A stretch of 64,000 nt of DNA from Lepeophtheirus salmonis (lineage: Eukaryota > Arthropoda > Copepoda > Siphonostomatoida > Caligidae): contig NC_052136.2 in the NCBI RefSeq assembly GCF_016086655.4, positions 12,214,001-12,278,000 of the forward strand. The letters run 5' to 3'. This document shows positions 36,630 through 48,466 of the stretch, in pieces. Below the pieces are notes generated by a model. That model made no database searches. It worked only from the letters and a program-made list of their open reading frames with translations, and had not been told where the DNA came from. The position numbers and the translations under genes were made by a program. Position 1 is the first letter of the stretch. Every line of letters starts with the position of its first letter.

Positions 36630-36960
36630 ATCGATTAACCTCAACAAAATGAAACGCCATTTTGACGCTAAAGATCCTATCTTTGCGGGCACTTATGTCC
36701 AGTATTTTAAGAAGAAAGCTGACTTTAAAAAAACAGGCTTGATTTTGGTTGCAAATTCCAACAACAAAATATGGCAGACATTGAAACTTCATATTCGGTG
36801 GCTTTAGAATCGTCAAAGCCAAGAAAACTCACACCAATGCCGAGGAATTTCTGCTATCAGCGACCAAAGACATTGTTCGAGTTATGCTTGGAGCTGAAAA
36901 TACTAACAAATTGAATAAAATATCCTTTTCTAATAACAACGTTACTGATTAGCACCAAAA
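36630..36960 (+). pseudogene. ZBED5/GTF2IRD2-like hAT transposase fragment
   Basis: The plus strand reads KMKRHFDAKDPIFAGTYVQY and FKKKADFKKTG. After a frame change it reads AKKTHTNAEEFLLSATKDIV and VMLGAENTNKLNKISFSNNN. In ZBED5/GTF2IRD2-like hAT proteins the same order occurs (RHF..KHP, a ..YRIAK..KPHT..EELILPAAKD block, then PLSNNT). At least two frameshifts break the frame. The minus-strand open frame covering this DNA is a shadow. Confidence 0.7.
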
Positions 36961-37019
36961 ATGCAGTCAAGGAGGATCAACTCAACTATTTATTTATTTT
37001 TTGGGGTCACTGCAACTTC

Positions 37020-37145
37020 ACAAGATTAGATTAAATTTCAAATATTAATTTAAAAAAAAAAAATTCAAATATTAAATTTTATACTAAAAAACCAAAATTC
37101 ATTCCTTGATTGGAGGGGAGCTACAGCCCCTCACCTGCGAATGCC
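37020..37145. repeat. Low-complexity repeat family D, short copy
   Basis: An A/T run with AAATATTAAATTT units ends in GGAGGGGAGCTACAGCCCC, similar in plan to 24160-24370. Confidence 0.45.
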
Positions 37146-40100
37146 CCTGCAATTTTTCTCAATTTAGAAATTGGAGCTTCCATGTAGCGTCTGTCATTTC
37201 CACTCACGTAAGACTGCAAGCTTTGGAGTGGAATTCTTTGGGAGTGTCTGAACAATACTGCTTGACTGAAAAAATGAGATAATGTTATTACATTATTTAG
37301 TCAATAGCGTTAAGTATAGTAGCTCCTTACTATAGATTTAGTTAATAACGTTCAGCTCAACATCATTACAAATCGTTATGTTGTCTATAATGTTATTGAT
37401 AAATTACCTGCTGATATATTATCCTAATTTATTGAGTCAACGAAAAGTTTTTTTGCTTGTGTTTCCCTCTATTTCTGAGAGAGGAGTGGAGTAGTCAATT
37501 AGAATGTAATACTATTACAGTAGGAAAAGGTCATCAAAAGAGATGAAATATGATTGGCAGCTGAAATGGGCACAAGCCTATCAAGCACAATAGCCAGAAA
37601 AAATGTTATTGGACTGAAGGGTCAAAGAATGGAACAATTCATTGCAGATAGGATTGTCAAAGATACATAGCATGGATTCGTGCTGAATAGATTCATAATA
37701 ATAGCATATTATCGCTCTTGAAATATGGAAAAATATTGAGAGGTTTATTTTTCGTAGAATTAAATTCTCCATCTATAGTTATTCCAAAAATGTTATTAAA
37801 CACATTTTTTAATATTTTGCCTACTATTATTTTCCCCGCTGGGTAAACGATTTGTATTTTATTTTTGCTAACTCATAGATTTTTAAAATATATACTTACG
37901 TATCTATAGAGACTGCAATTTTTATGTGTACATTGATTAAGACTTATTACGTGCTTATTAAATAAGGGATACATGGATATTTAAAGAAATAAGTATTCTT
38001 GCACACTTATTAATTAATTAATAATATAACATGATAATATATATTAAACAGTCCGGAGGTGGGGGAAAAAGCCTTATACTGGAAGTCCAAGTCAATGAAT
38101 ATTTCCATCAAGACTTAAATCAATTCATTATCACTTAATAAGTACCTCAATGTAGTTAAAATATTGAAAAATTGACATTGCTTACTCTAGATTGATAAAA
38201 TTGCAATCTTGCTCATTTCAAGATGAATATATTTTATAAAATTTATTCCAATGATTAGAACATTTTAGATATGTATTCCGTCAACACAAAACAAGCTAGA
38301 ATGATTTTTCTCAAAATTATGATAATTGTTCATTTCTATCAGCAAATTATTGTTATTAGTCTTATGGAGGCGTAGCTGTAATTACAGTTAAAGTAGCAAA
38401 CATTCATTCTTACTTTGAAAGAATTATAAACTGATCGATTATATTTTAAGGGGGCCAAATTAAGTCTTATAAAACAAATGAAGACTCGTAAACTATAGTT
38501 AACATTCTTAGGTATCTCTAATAGTTGCAGAAATTTGAATACGAAGTCTATAATTGACCAAAATATGTCTATAGAATGTTGGGATGTATCTTTAGGGTGG
38601 GAAATATAAAAAACTTTTTATATGTCCCAGGTTTAGATTATGTAAACAAATATACGCATTTCTCCACTTGATTTTTATTAGCTACACCAACGAAGTTTTT
38701 GTTTTTGCCTGTTGGTCACCAAGATTACGCCAACAGTTACAGATCGATTTTGATCTAACTTGATACGAAGATTATAAATTGTAATATATAGTCACAGTAA
38801 GAGGCTATTAAATTTTTGAGGAATCTAGGGCAAAGTAGCACCACAAACCGTTAAGAATACGTCATCGTCAATAACTTTGGTACGTATTGAGGTAGAACTC
38901 AAATTGGTGTCATTATGTAGGTTTAATAAACATGCCTAACATAGCAATAACTCCAAGGTCAGGACTAAAGTAAAAGTTGAATATTCCATTCAGGAAAAAT
39001 GACGATAGGCAAGGTTTGCGCTCTACAGAGTGCCCATTCTAGCTAAAGATTGTTCTTATGTCATCTTACCACATTTCCCCCAACCTTATATCATGTGTAT
39101 TTTTTACAATCTAAAATATTATCCAATGATTGCAAATCTTGGTATAATTATGGTTATATACAGATGTCCTGATTGCGTACATAAATTATATTTTATTGTC
39201 CCTTCTCAAATAAACATGATAATACTCTAATAATATGAATTATTCTAATCATAAACTCCTTGCTGAGTACCTATATACACTAGTCATGAGATTTCTATTG
39301 AGTTTAAAATGCTTTTAAGAGGGCTTAAAAGGGCCTAAACAAATATAAGTACATACATGAATGTGATATAAAATAATAAATTAATTAATTGTCAGTTACA
39401 TGAGAACATATTTCATACATATATATACACTATAAATATAATAATTCAATTATTACAAAATTACAATGAACATTACATGGATAGTTAATTAATTATACAC
39501 GAGGTAATTTATAAAAAAAATATTTTTTTTTATTGTTGTTGGAACGAAATACACCTACAGTTTGACACATTTTCATTTGTTTTCCTAGTTACAATAAAAA
39601 CGAAGAGGTGGGGCGCTAAGATCAGCCAAGGGATTGACAACACATAATTTAAATCAAATATCAGATGGACAGGAACACTTTGATGAAGAAAAATAATAAT
39701 AATAATATATTATGGAATGTCATAAATTTTATATACTGACTAGGTTACATGTTTCTTACTTTTCCTGTATTTAAGTTATATAAAAAGAATTACCTATTAC
39801 GAATTTCATGCTACCAACAAGTGCCAGAAGAGTTTGAACCATTAAAAAATAAATTGCAAATGCGTATATGATTACTTATCATAAAATATATTTTAAATAG
39901 GTATGGTTCTTCACAAAATAGATGGAAGCCTCAAGAGTAAATCATTTCTACATTTTGAATTTTCCAATGAAATATTAAATCCTCATATAATTCCTGACCA
40001 ATTTGATCATTGTCGATTCAAAGTTTGAGAACCTTTATTAGGGACAATATGGAAAACTACATATATGTAAACAAGAGATCAAGTATTTCTAAATAACTAT

Positions 40101-40226
40101 ACAATCTTTATAATGTCCCTCAATATCAAATATATCGTTGAGCTAAAAAGAACCATTGGGTAAAAATACTGATCCAAAAACATTGTATATATGTATGATT
40201 GGTCTGTCACTCAAAATAGGAAAAAG
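37146..40226. other. AT-rich intergenic DNA, no gene seen
   Basis: About 3 kb with no exon, RNA gene or transposase that I can support. It contains short (TA)n and (AAT)n microsatellites (for example about 39695-39708). The open frames here have no conserved features. Confidence 0.55.
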
Positions 40227-40232
40227 TTTATT
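40227..40232 (-). promoter_or_regulatory. Candidate polyadenylation signal of PIAS gene
   Basis: AATAAA on the minus strand, about 300 nt after the PIAS stop codon. It is the first canonical hexamer seen downstream. A long A-run on the same strand (40327-40301) lies between. Confidence 0.4.
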
Positions 40233-40285
40233 GGTCAAAATACATAATATTATGTCAGAAATGTAGTTTACCATTTGTTTTAAAC

Positions 40286-40327
40286 TTCTTCTTCTTCTTC
40301 TTTTTTTTTTTTTTTTTTTTTTTTTTT
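40286..40327. repeat. (CTT)n followed by T27 homopolymer
   Basis: CTTCTTCTTCTTC is followed by 27 T's at 40301-40327. On the minus strand it would lie in the PIAS 3' untranslated region as an A-run followed by GAA repeats. It is prone to length variation. Confidence 0.9.
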
Positions 40328-40530
40328 GAGCAGTGTGCTTAATTAACTTTAACTGGTCTCACCCTTCACTCCTTCCTATCGTCATCCCCTCAAGTCCATG
40401 CTAACCATACAAATTAATATTTCATCCAAGTAAAACAACGAGGAATTAAGCATTGACAGAGATTTTATAAAAAAATAGAATTTGATAGTTCTAAGCGAAT
40501 AAATATAAATGGAGATAGAAGTAAACCACC

Positions 40531-42976
40531 TCAATCTTCATCTTCAGACAAACAAATAAGAGCTGGTGGCTCTTTATTAATAGACTTTTGATTTGAGAGA
40601 GATTGCGGCTGCGAATTTGAATCATTGGATGAGAAAGAGGATGACGAGGATAATGATCCTGTATCACTACTTATAGGAATACAAGACTCTGCATATTCAT
40701 TATCATAGCGTGTTTTCTTCGCAGGAGGATTTGCGGGGCTTTCTTCATCAGAATCGTCAAGTGTGATGCATTCTACGATCTAGAAGAGATGACATGAAAA
40801 TAATTGATTAATTTGAAAATATATATGATATATATATATATAAATATATTTTTTGGCGTTCACCATAAAATTGGTTCTGTTAAGTTCAAAATCCTCTCTG
40901 ATATACGATAAATAATACATACTTTATCTTCAGACGCTTTATTAGTGGTAGTAGCACTCTTTAATGACGCTGCCTTGGCGGCTTTAACAGCTTCGTCATC
41001 TTCATCATCGTAGACATCTACAGTTTCCACGTTTGTATTATTTACTGGAGGCGCAATTATTGGATTTTGAATAGACTTTGGTTTTTGAGAGCTGGATGAA
41101 GACTCTTCATCCTTTGAAGGAAGGGCCTCCCACTCCGCATCATTTTTCAAAACAATTTCATTTTCTGTCCCTAGTTTGGGATCGTTTAACACCTAATTTT
41201 AAATGGTTATCACTTAAGTTAAATGCATAGAAAACAACAACAACTAAGATAAATTGAACCTCAAAGAAATATCCGTCGACCATAAGATTTTCATACATTG
41301 CGTTTTTATTGCAAACAGGACAGATCCATTTAGGTTTTCGTTCATTCATTTGGATGTATAGTCGAGCATCAAAACACTGAAGATGATCACAAGTTGTTGC
41401 CCTGCATGGAAGCGACATTCGCATTTTCCCTGAAAATTTTAGTCATTATTTTTAATACAAAAAACTCTTTGAAAATAAACAGAGCTGTACCTAATGGACA
41501 TGCAAGCGTCACTTTGCATGAAGTTGTTGCAATTTCACAATCCCGATCGTTTAGTTTGTCCTTAATAATAGCTTTCGTATACGCGGAGTGGCGATTCCCC
41601 TTATCTTTCAGTATTTTTATGAGAGTATTGGATGTTAGTTTTTCTACGTAGTATATAGCTACACAAAAACCCTTTCCTGCTTCGACAGTCCACGTCACAT
41701 TCAAGTAGTTTGGGAGTGTAGCACTTAACTTGCAATTACTCGTAATATTTATGGGTTTCGGAGGTCTTTTAGGTTCAACACCCGGTTTATTTGTAGGAAT
41801 AATGTTTGGGAGAGCTTGGGATCGTCCATTCACTATAACACAAATGGATGCTGGGAAATTATCATCTTGGGGACAAGATGTTTCATTCAAACAAAATCGC
41901 ATTTGAATTTGATTTTTGTACTCTAACTTTCCAGTTGCATCACGATAGCCACTTCCCGCAATGGCATTCGCTTGAGAAGGAGTTAAGTGAAATACAAAAG
42001 TTTGAACCTGAAATCTAGCACTATCACTTGGATTTAATGATGAAGGCTTCAGGAGTATGGCCTCAACTTTGTAGAAAGGAAGAGAAACGAGTTGAACATC
42101 CGGACAAGGAGGATACATTAAATGACCATTATTTGCTATGTCATATCTGAAAAATAAATCACCAAATGGAGAATGGGGTCTTTCAACTCCTAAAGGAAGA
42201 ACTCACTTGGGCTCAGAATTTTGGATTGGAACAACTGTTTTTGTATGTGGTACAAGTATGTCCGCAGTTTTTATAGTAGGGAGTAATGAGGAGATGATGG
42301 TTTTACTCCCTGTATTGGATATATGTCCACGTGGAGACTTTTTTAGTATGTTGGGGAGATTTGCAGATTTCTTGGAATGTAACCTTGTAGGTGAGTGTGA
42401 AGGAGAAAGAGGGATTGCTGAGTCCGTATCCTCCCCTCCCGACTCGACTACTTCTTCTTCTTCGCTAGGAGGATTATATCCCTTGTCTGACTCTTCCGAC
42501 TCATCTGATGAGGAATCAGAGAGGACCTCTGATGTTTCGTCTTCATCTGGTTCCGCATAAGACACTCTCGTTCTCGTACTTCTGGCGCCTCGTCTTGTCA
42601 CAGGAGCTTCTTCGAGTGCGTTGGATGAGGGGTTGTCGCTCTCTCCTTTCCTGGATCTGGTGCTCCTCTCCCCCAAGAGCTGATTTAAGGGACTCTCCTT
42701 GTTGTTGTTCCCAATCCCAATTCCGGGACGAGGCATTTCATTATTCAACTCACGAATCTTCATTTTGATGTCATTGGAATTGAGACGGATCAAATTCAGG
42801 GCACGGATCTATGGTACAATGTTAATCCGTGCAAACCAATCATGGATATAATGTTTTATTACCTGTAAATCGCTTTTCCGCCCAGACTTACTTTTCCCGG
42901 CATAAGCCATAAGTGCCTGAAGCTCACTCAGCCGAAAGTTCATCACCATGGCCTGAACCATCTCTAGATCCGCCAT
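40531..42976 (-). CDS. PIAS: PIAS-type E3 SUMO-protein ligase, six exons, 686 aa
   Basis: Exons, 5' to 3' on the minus strand: 42976-42863, 42808-42207, 42146-41491, 41429-41260, 41192-40923, 40779-40531. All junctions are GT-AG and the phases match, giving 686 residues. The protein transfers SUMO from Ubc9 to nuclear targets such as transcription and chromatin factors. The SAP DNA-binding domain is at residues about 10-45 (MNFRLSELQALMAYAGKSKS). An acidic Ser/Glu-rich linker follows. The PINIT domain is about 260-400 (LPFYKV, KPINIT at about 369-374). The SP-RING is about 458-510, with Cys471-x-His473 and Cys494-x2-Cys497 as zinc ligands. An acidic C-terminal tail carries a SUMO-interacting-type motif (CITLDDSDEE, about 608-617) and ends ICLSEDED. 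Length and domain order are normal for animal PIAS proteins (Su(var)2-10 in flies). The start ATG at 42976 precedes the SAP helix directly. Confidence 0.95.
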
Positions 42977-43742
42977 CTTCAAAGGCAATCTTCGTAAATT
43001 GAGTTAGAAAAAGTCCGAGATCGGCTCACTCGCCCTCCTTTTCTCCAGCAGCTCAGTCAAGTCGAAAGAAGTGAAAAAGTAAACATTAAACACACAGCTA
43101 TCAGCAGCTTGTTCCAATGTTTATTCATTCGAAATAATATCATAATATGTTACTTCATTGTATCCTTCAGGCCAACTAGATGGCGCTCATTCTTTTATTC
43201 GTTACGCAGGAGCACCAGCTGCAAACATCAAATATCAAGTGCACTCAACATCAAATCAAAATGTACTTCATAAAACTCAGCAATCTCTCGTAGAACGTTA
43301 TTCAGTTTCTATACATTTAATTCACTGCCATTGATTACTACTCTCTTGTTAATATTAACTAGGTATATTAATTATATATTTTTAAATATTATAATTTGTA
43401 TTCATATCATCAGCATCCTCAGATAATCTTTGAGAAATCCCGTGCTACAATTAATATCTCTTTCATAAAGACAACATTTTTGAGCTGACAATAAGAAGCT
43501 TTTTACTAAAAAAACTTGCATAGAGTAAGTGTTGTAACTTGGGAGTTTTACAGATATTACTTTGATCTTTATTCAAAAGTCAACTATAAAAAATTCTCAA
43601 AATTCAGTATGATTGAACATTTTATCCATTTAAGTTAAGAATAATCTTTTTAGCAATGGCTGTACAATTATATATATAATTTAGATAGAATTAAGAAAGA
43701 GAAGTAATCAAAGGTTCGGATGAATGATTATTAACAGTACCA
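42977..43742. other. PIAS upstream region and intergenic DNA
   Basis: The first 150 bp or so (to about 43130) has higher G+C than the desert beyond it and probably holds the PIAS 5' untranslated region and promoter. No TATA box is obvious. Nothing else is seen. Confidence 0.4.
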
Positions 43743-44300
43743 ACAAGGTTGTTTCCTTATTGGTCTAGCAGTTCCGGTTCAAGAATCGAAACCGACGAAG
43801 TCGAACCGAGCCCACAATATATTGCTTATCGGTCTCGGTTCTTGGGCTTATTTTCGTTTGTTATATTTATAACCTTTTAATATTCTATCTACATAATTTT
43901 AAGTAAATGAAACATGTCGTTACTTTTATTGTGTGACGCAATCTTTTCTCTAAAAAGAAACTGAAAAAATCCAGGTCTGCTACTAAGCATGTCGGGCCCT
44001 ATAATATGAGAAATAAAATATTTCTTAAGCCAAGGCTCCCTACACTAATACATTTTTAGCTAACGAAACATTTATACGATGGATGTGTAGACTGAAAGCA
44101 ATTCTCCATTTTTCCTGGGACCGATTTTTCTAGTGATGCCCCTTGTTTCAAGTGCCTGTTACCAAACTGAGTCTGTATAAAAATGAACCGAGACTGAAGA
44201 CTGGAACCGAGGCCGATAAAGCTGAACTGAGACTGAAACTGTTGAAATAAAAGAAGCGGGACCGATGGAACCGCTGAACCTGAACCGGGAACAACCTTGA
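43743..44300. mobile_element. MITE-like element built of CGGTTC-type repeats
   Basis: The left end contains CAAGGTTGTTTCC then GCAGTTCCGGTTC. The right end, reverse-complemented, contains CAAGGTTGTTCCCGGTTCAG. Both halves hold many variants of GGTYYCGGTTC, in opposite orientation (TCGGTCTCGGTTCTTGG at about 43830; ACCGAGACTGAAGACTGGAA at about 44190). The core is AT-rich and non-coding. It has no transposase. Confidence 0.6.
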
Positions 44301-45199
44301 ATATTAATATTATTATTTGTGGACAGAAGATGTTAGGATGCCATTTTTGTAACGAAAAAATGTGTGAGAGGAGAAGGTGGGAGCGAGACTTATGGTAATA
44401 ACTAATGGACTGAAGGAAATGTGAGGACATACAAAAAATCTACTACAACAACAGAAATATAAGGGAAAGAAATAAGGTCTAAATCCCCAGCTATTGCACC
44501 GACTGATATATAGTTATTATTTTCCCATGATTAAAAATGATTATTTTTTATAAAATAGCTGTTAATCCTTTGTTATATTATCTTTATTAAAGAATTCAAT
44601 TAAAAATTATATTTTTAAAAATAAATATAAAGTTAAAAAGGAACAAATTTACTTTTTAAATATTAAATACTTAATTTAATTTTACACTATAAACTTAAAT
44701 AATATTTTTAGGAAATAATACACTAAAATAGTTCATTATAATTAAATTTTGCCAATAATTAAGACATGTATTGCACAATTTCATGCATTCTTCCACTTTT
44801 TTTTTGTTTCGGTTAAACGGGAGCTTTCGTTATTTTTTATCTTAGAATGTTCAAATAAAGTAGTAATTACATTATTATGGACCGAACGCCACCGTCCTTC
44901 TGGAGACTTCCGCAAAAACATTGATTCTTCAAAGTCACCCTTAAGCAAATAATTTAAATATGAATAATTAGAATATGGAACGCAATGACATCCTTATAAA
45001 ACAACCCATTACCTTAATTTTCATATACCTTACATAGTAAAAAATAGTTGATTATATTATTTGGTAAACTCTTAAGAGTCCAATTCGCACGTATGATGGC
45101 ATTGATCCACAACTTCCTTCGATACCATTATGAAAAATATATTGCAATTAAAGAGTATTGTCTAATCATCATAAATAATTAAATTAAGCTCACAATGTA
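44301..45199. other. AT-rich intergenic DNA, no gene seen
   Basis: Nothing is supported. Confidence 0.5.
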
Positions 45200-45865
45200 G
45201 TACATAAATTAGCTTCAAGACCTTTAATATGGATCTATGGCAGCTGATAATTTTAAGCCAACATTAAAGAGAAGTAAAAAACATTCTCTTCTTCTACTAA
45301 TTGTCCACTCTTTCCCTTGAGTCCTTTAGAGATAACTAATAACTAAAGGACTCTTGGGAAAGAGTTTTAGATTGAAAAAATAAACAATTCAATCTAAAAA
45401 CAAGGATGACTACGTTAGGAATATATCCTGACTTAGTTGTCCTCATTCTTCTCTTTTCACTGGGGGAGAGATTCACCCCCCCCACTGGCTGCGTGCCTTG
45501 CTGGAGGAGGAACATGTAACAGCTTCTAATTTTAAGCCAATCAGAATTGAGAACTACTTAACCTCTACCTTGCTTTTCTGGAGTTTCCACTCTTTAGCTA
45601 GAGTATTTTAGTAATAACTAGAGGACTCTGGTGAAAGAGGGGTTAAGGGAAAAATGAACTATTCATTCAAAAGACAATAAGGAAGACTGTTCCTAACACC
45701 GACCTATAATATCGTATTATTGCTGTGACGTAGTCACCATTATTTTTTTCATTAGGGGGAGACGGCCTGTTCAAACTGGCAGGGTATCCGGAGGAACATG
45801 TAGCAGCTTCTAATTTTAAGCTAATCAGAATTGAGAACTAATAAATCCTACCTTCCTTGCCTTGA
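45200..45865. repeat. Tandem repeat, unit about 281 bp, 2-3 copies, hairpin-bearing
   Basis: The anchor CAGCTTCTAATTTTAAGC (first copy diverged) occurs at 45241, 45520 and 45804, giving spacings of 279 and 284 bp. Between anchors each unit holds a TTTCCACTCTTT..GAGTCCTTTAG segment and its near reverse complement. In unit 1, CTTTCCCTTGAGTCCTTTAG (about 45311-45330) faces CTAAAGGACTCTTGGGAAAG (about 45345-45364), pairing 18 of 20. Unit 2 has a decayed version. Non-coding. Confidence 0.75.
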
Positions 45866-45899
45866 ATGTCCACTCAATTAAGAAACATGGTAATAGAGG

Positions 45900-46345
45900 T
45901 GTATAAAACATGTCCTAGAAAGTGGGGATTGATATCCGGATTTTATAGTGGCTACATTCTCTTTTCCCCAAAAAGCGATGGTGTTAGCTAAGAAGGTCTC
46001 AGTAATTTTCTCAGTTTGCGCAGGTGTCCCATCTTGCTGAAAGACAACGTTGCCGTCAGCAAAATTTGCCTGGACACAGGAATTGGCCTTTAAGCCTCGA
46101 TATACACGGCTGCTGTGAGCCCGTAACCTTCCAAGAACCAGATGAGGGGCGCCACAATCCCGTTGGCGGCAACAATACCTAGCACCATGGATGATGCCTT
46201 CCTTTCTATGGTTTTGTTGTGGTCTATCCTCTTCTTAACATTGCAGACGGCGTAAGGAGCCCATCCCGTCAGCTTGGCTACATCTGTTGGAGTGTGACCC
46301 GTACGAAGAAGAGTTGATGCACTAGCCCTTAAATCTCGCTACGAT
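45900..46345 (-). pseudogene. Degenerate mariner-type transposase remnant
   Basis: Minus strand: an N-terminal helix-turn-helix piece (LRTGHTPTDVAKLTG, about 46305-46260, out of frame with what follows). Then MVLGIVAANGIVAPLIWFLE (about 46190-46120), GNVVFQQDGTPAQTEK (about 46055-46010, holding the second catalytic Asp) and FLANTIAFWGKENVAT. The first catalytic Asp block is lost and there are stops, so it is inactive. Confidence 0.75.
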
Positions 46346-46559
46346 ACATTTTTTTTCTGATTTAAATAATTTCAAAAGCAGCAGGTGCTTGAGATACATG
46401 GCTGCCTATGCAATTACAAACAGTTCTATCTTCTTCACACATAAAATCTCAAATAAATATAATACAATTGTTTAAGTTTCTAGTTTCCATCCGGTAAGTA
46501 CCTAATTCATTTTAAAAATTATAGAGAAATAAAATGACAATGATGAGTAATGTAAATCA

Positions 46560-46985
46560 TAAGTATTTATTTGCTAGCTCGCTTTTTTGGAATTGGTGAT
46601 TTGAAGAATGAATTTTCTTTTCATTAGCTGTTGTCATTATTATCTAGCTACTGAGTTGTGAACTTCCTTTTTCTACTACATTCAAACTTGAACATTCGTG
46701 TGTGCTTTTAAAGGGCGGAAAGTAACCTTGAGGATTTGTTGCGGAGTTATAATTCTAAGTCTTTGTTGGACACAGAGTAGAATTGAGGATCAACATTGGA
46801 GTAATTCTTTATAATGTTCTTGTTTATTTCCTTCTCCTCCCTTGTCACAGCTGATTCTAGCAGCGTTGTGATAGCTAAGCTGCTCTCCTTCAAAACAATC
46901 TTCAAATTTTCGGGGTTACAATGTTGATTTTCGGTTTCCTTTAAACATGGCTATAATACAATCGATTTTCACAACTAACAATTAT
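46560..46985 (+). repeat. Dispersed repeat family A, longest copy
   Basis: Carries both the blocks seen at 34330-34620 (TTGAAGAATGAATTTTCTTTT, GTCACAGCTGATTCTAG, GCTAAGCTGCTCTCCTTC) and those at 10330-10500 (GTTGGACACAGAGTAGAATT). It therefore links the separate partial copies into one family of at least 420 bp. Non-coding. Confidence 0.6.
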
Positions 46986-48317
46986 GATTAGGGAGTACTA
47001 AAGAGGTAAAGAGAAGTTGGTATGGTTTGCTTAACTACCAACTGATTTCGGACTGATTTTCCCTATTTCCTTATGTAGGAAAGACTGCGTGATACAATAA
47101 AGACGTGAAAAATATGGATGATACTCATTATATAGAGCATGGGCGAACTAAAAGCATATTATCCACAAAGTGGTTTGACTTTCTGTAGCTTGATCTAATA
47201 TAAGTATAGATTGCTTGAGGGGGATAGTGTATCTTCAATATGATAATGATAATTATCATTCGGGGAGGTATATTATTTTGTTGATAAACGGCACCACTTT
47301 CTGGCGTCTTATTTACGAACTAATATAAGTAATAATGCCCTATGTCAGTCATATTATATCTATTGAATACAACTACGTAACAAGATTAATAATGTACAAA
47401 TTATTTTGTCATAGCCTCATAAACATATTTTGAACTCTTTTGGGGTCATTGATAGTTGCTTCATACTAAAGATATGAGAACTGATATATTGTTATCCGGT
47501 AAAATAATCATATTTTATATTCAGTTTATTTAATAATGAACAACTTGCTTCAAGTAAGGATTTTTATCTAGGTTTCTGAATATGAAAAAGTCTTGTTTTA
47601 CTCAACTTATTTTAAAAACAAAAGACCCTTCAGAATCACACATACAACATAATATACTTACTTAGTAGTAGATATTATTGATTAAATATTGACTGAAGGA
47701 CATGTTATTATTTTCAAGTACTATTACATTAAGTTACAATAATTATATTGAGTATTTCCTTTGTTATTTTCCATCCATAAGGTTTTTAAATTACCTCAAA
47801 TTTTAATGAATTAAGCATCCAAGATTCAAGAGGTTCATAAGAACACTATATAACATTTCTAAATGATTACTGCAATAGTAATCCACTTGAGTACATTAAG
47901 CATAATTTATTCCGTGAAAAAAAGAAAATTAATTAATATAAGCTTTGTTTTTCCTAAACTTATGGATAGCGTTCATATTCCGGGATTCAATAAAATACTA
48001 TATTAAAAGTTATGAGGGGAAAAATAGTATAAAAGGATTTTTGTCTTAATTTATCTTCTTAAGTCCAAAACAAATTGAAGATTGAGTTAACTTAAGCTCA
48101 TATAGATTTATGTGGTATGAAGTGTTCAATAGGCGAATTAAAACTCCTCCGAGGTAGAAAATAGACTTCAGACTCAAAATATTCCGCTGGTAAATGATTC
48201 ATACGATTATTGATGTTGAAATGTAATGAAAAAAGTAAAAAATTTCGAGAATTCCCGTCCAGAAATAATTATCTATTTCGACTAATAAATTGAAATAATC
48301 TGGTGTTAGAATGTTGA
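46986..48317. other. AT-rich intergenic DNA, no gene seen
   Basis: A short repeat shared with 2800-2850 lies near 47080-47110. Nothing else is supported. Confidence 0.5.
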
Positions 48318-48323
48318 TTTATT
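48318..48323 (-). promoter_or_regulatory. Candidate polyadenylation signal of PRPS gene
   Basis: AATAAA on the minus strand, about 145 nt after the stop codon at 48467. Confidence 0.55.
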
Positions 48324-48466
48324 TATAATGTATTTGTATATTGTTGATTTTTTTTAACGAAGAGTTCGAGATCGGGAGGATCATATGTATAGGATTTTGA
48401 AATAAGTTCTTTATCAAATATGCTAGAGTAAACGAAGCACATAACATATATGAATTTTTATTCTCT

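Noticed and set aside
42138..42560. 140-codon plus-strand frame opposite PIAS exons 2-3
   Set aside because: It is the antisense shadow of the acidic, Ser-rich PIAS linker and spans a PIAS intron.
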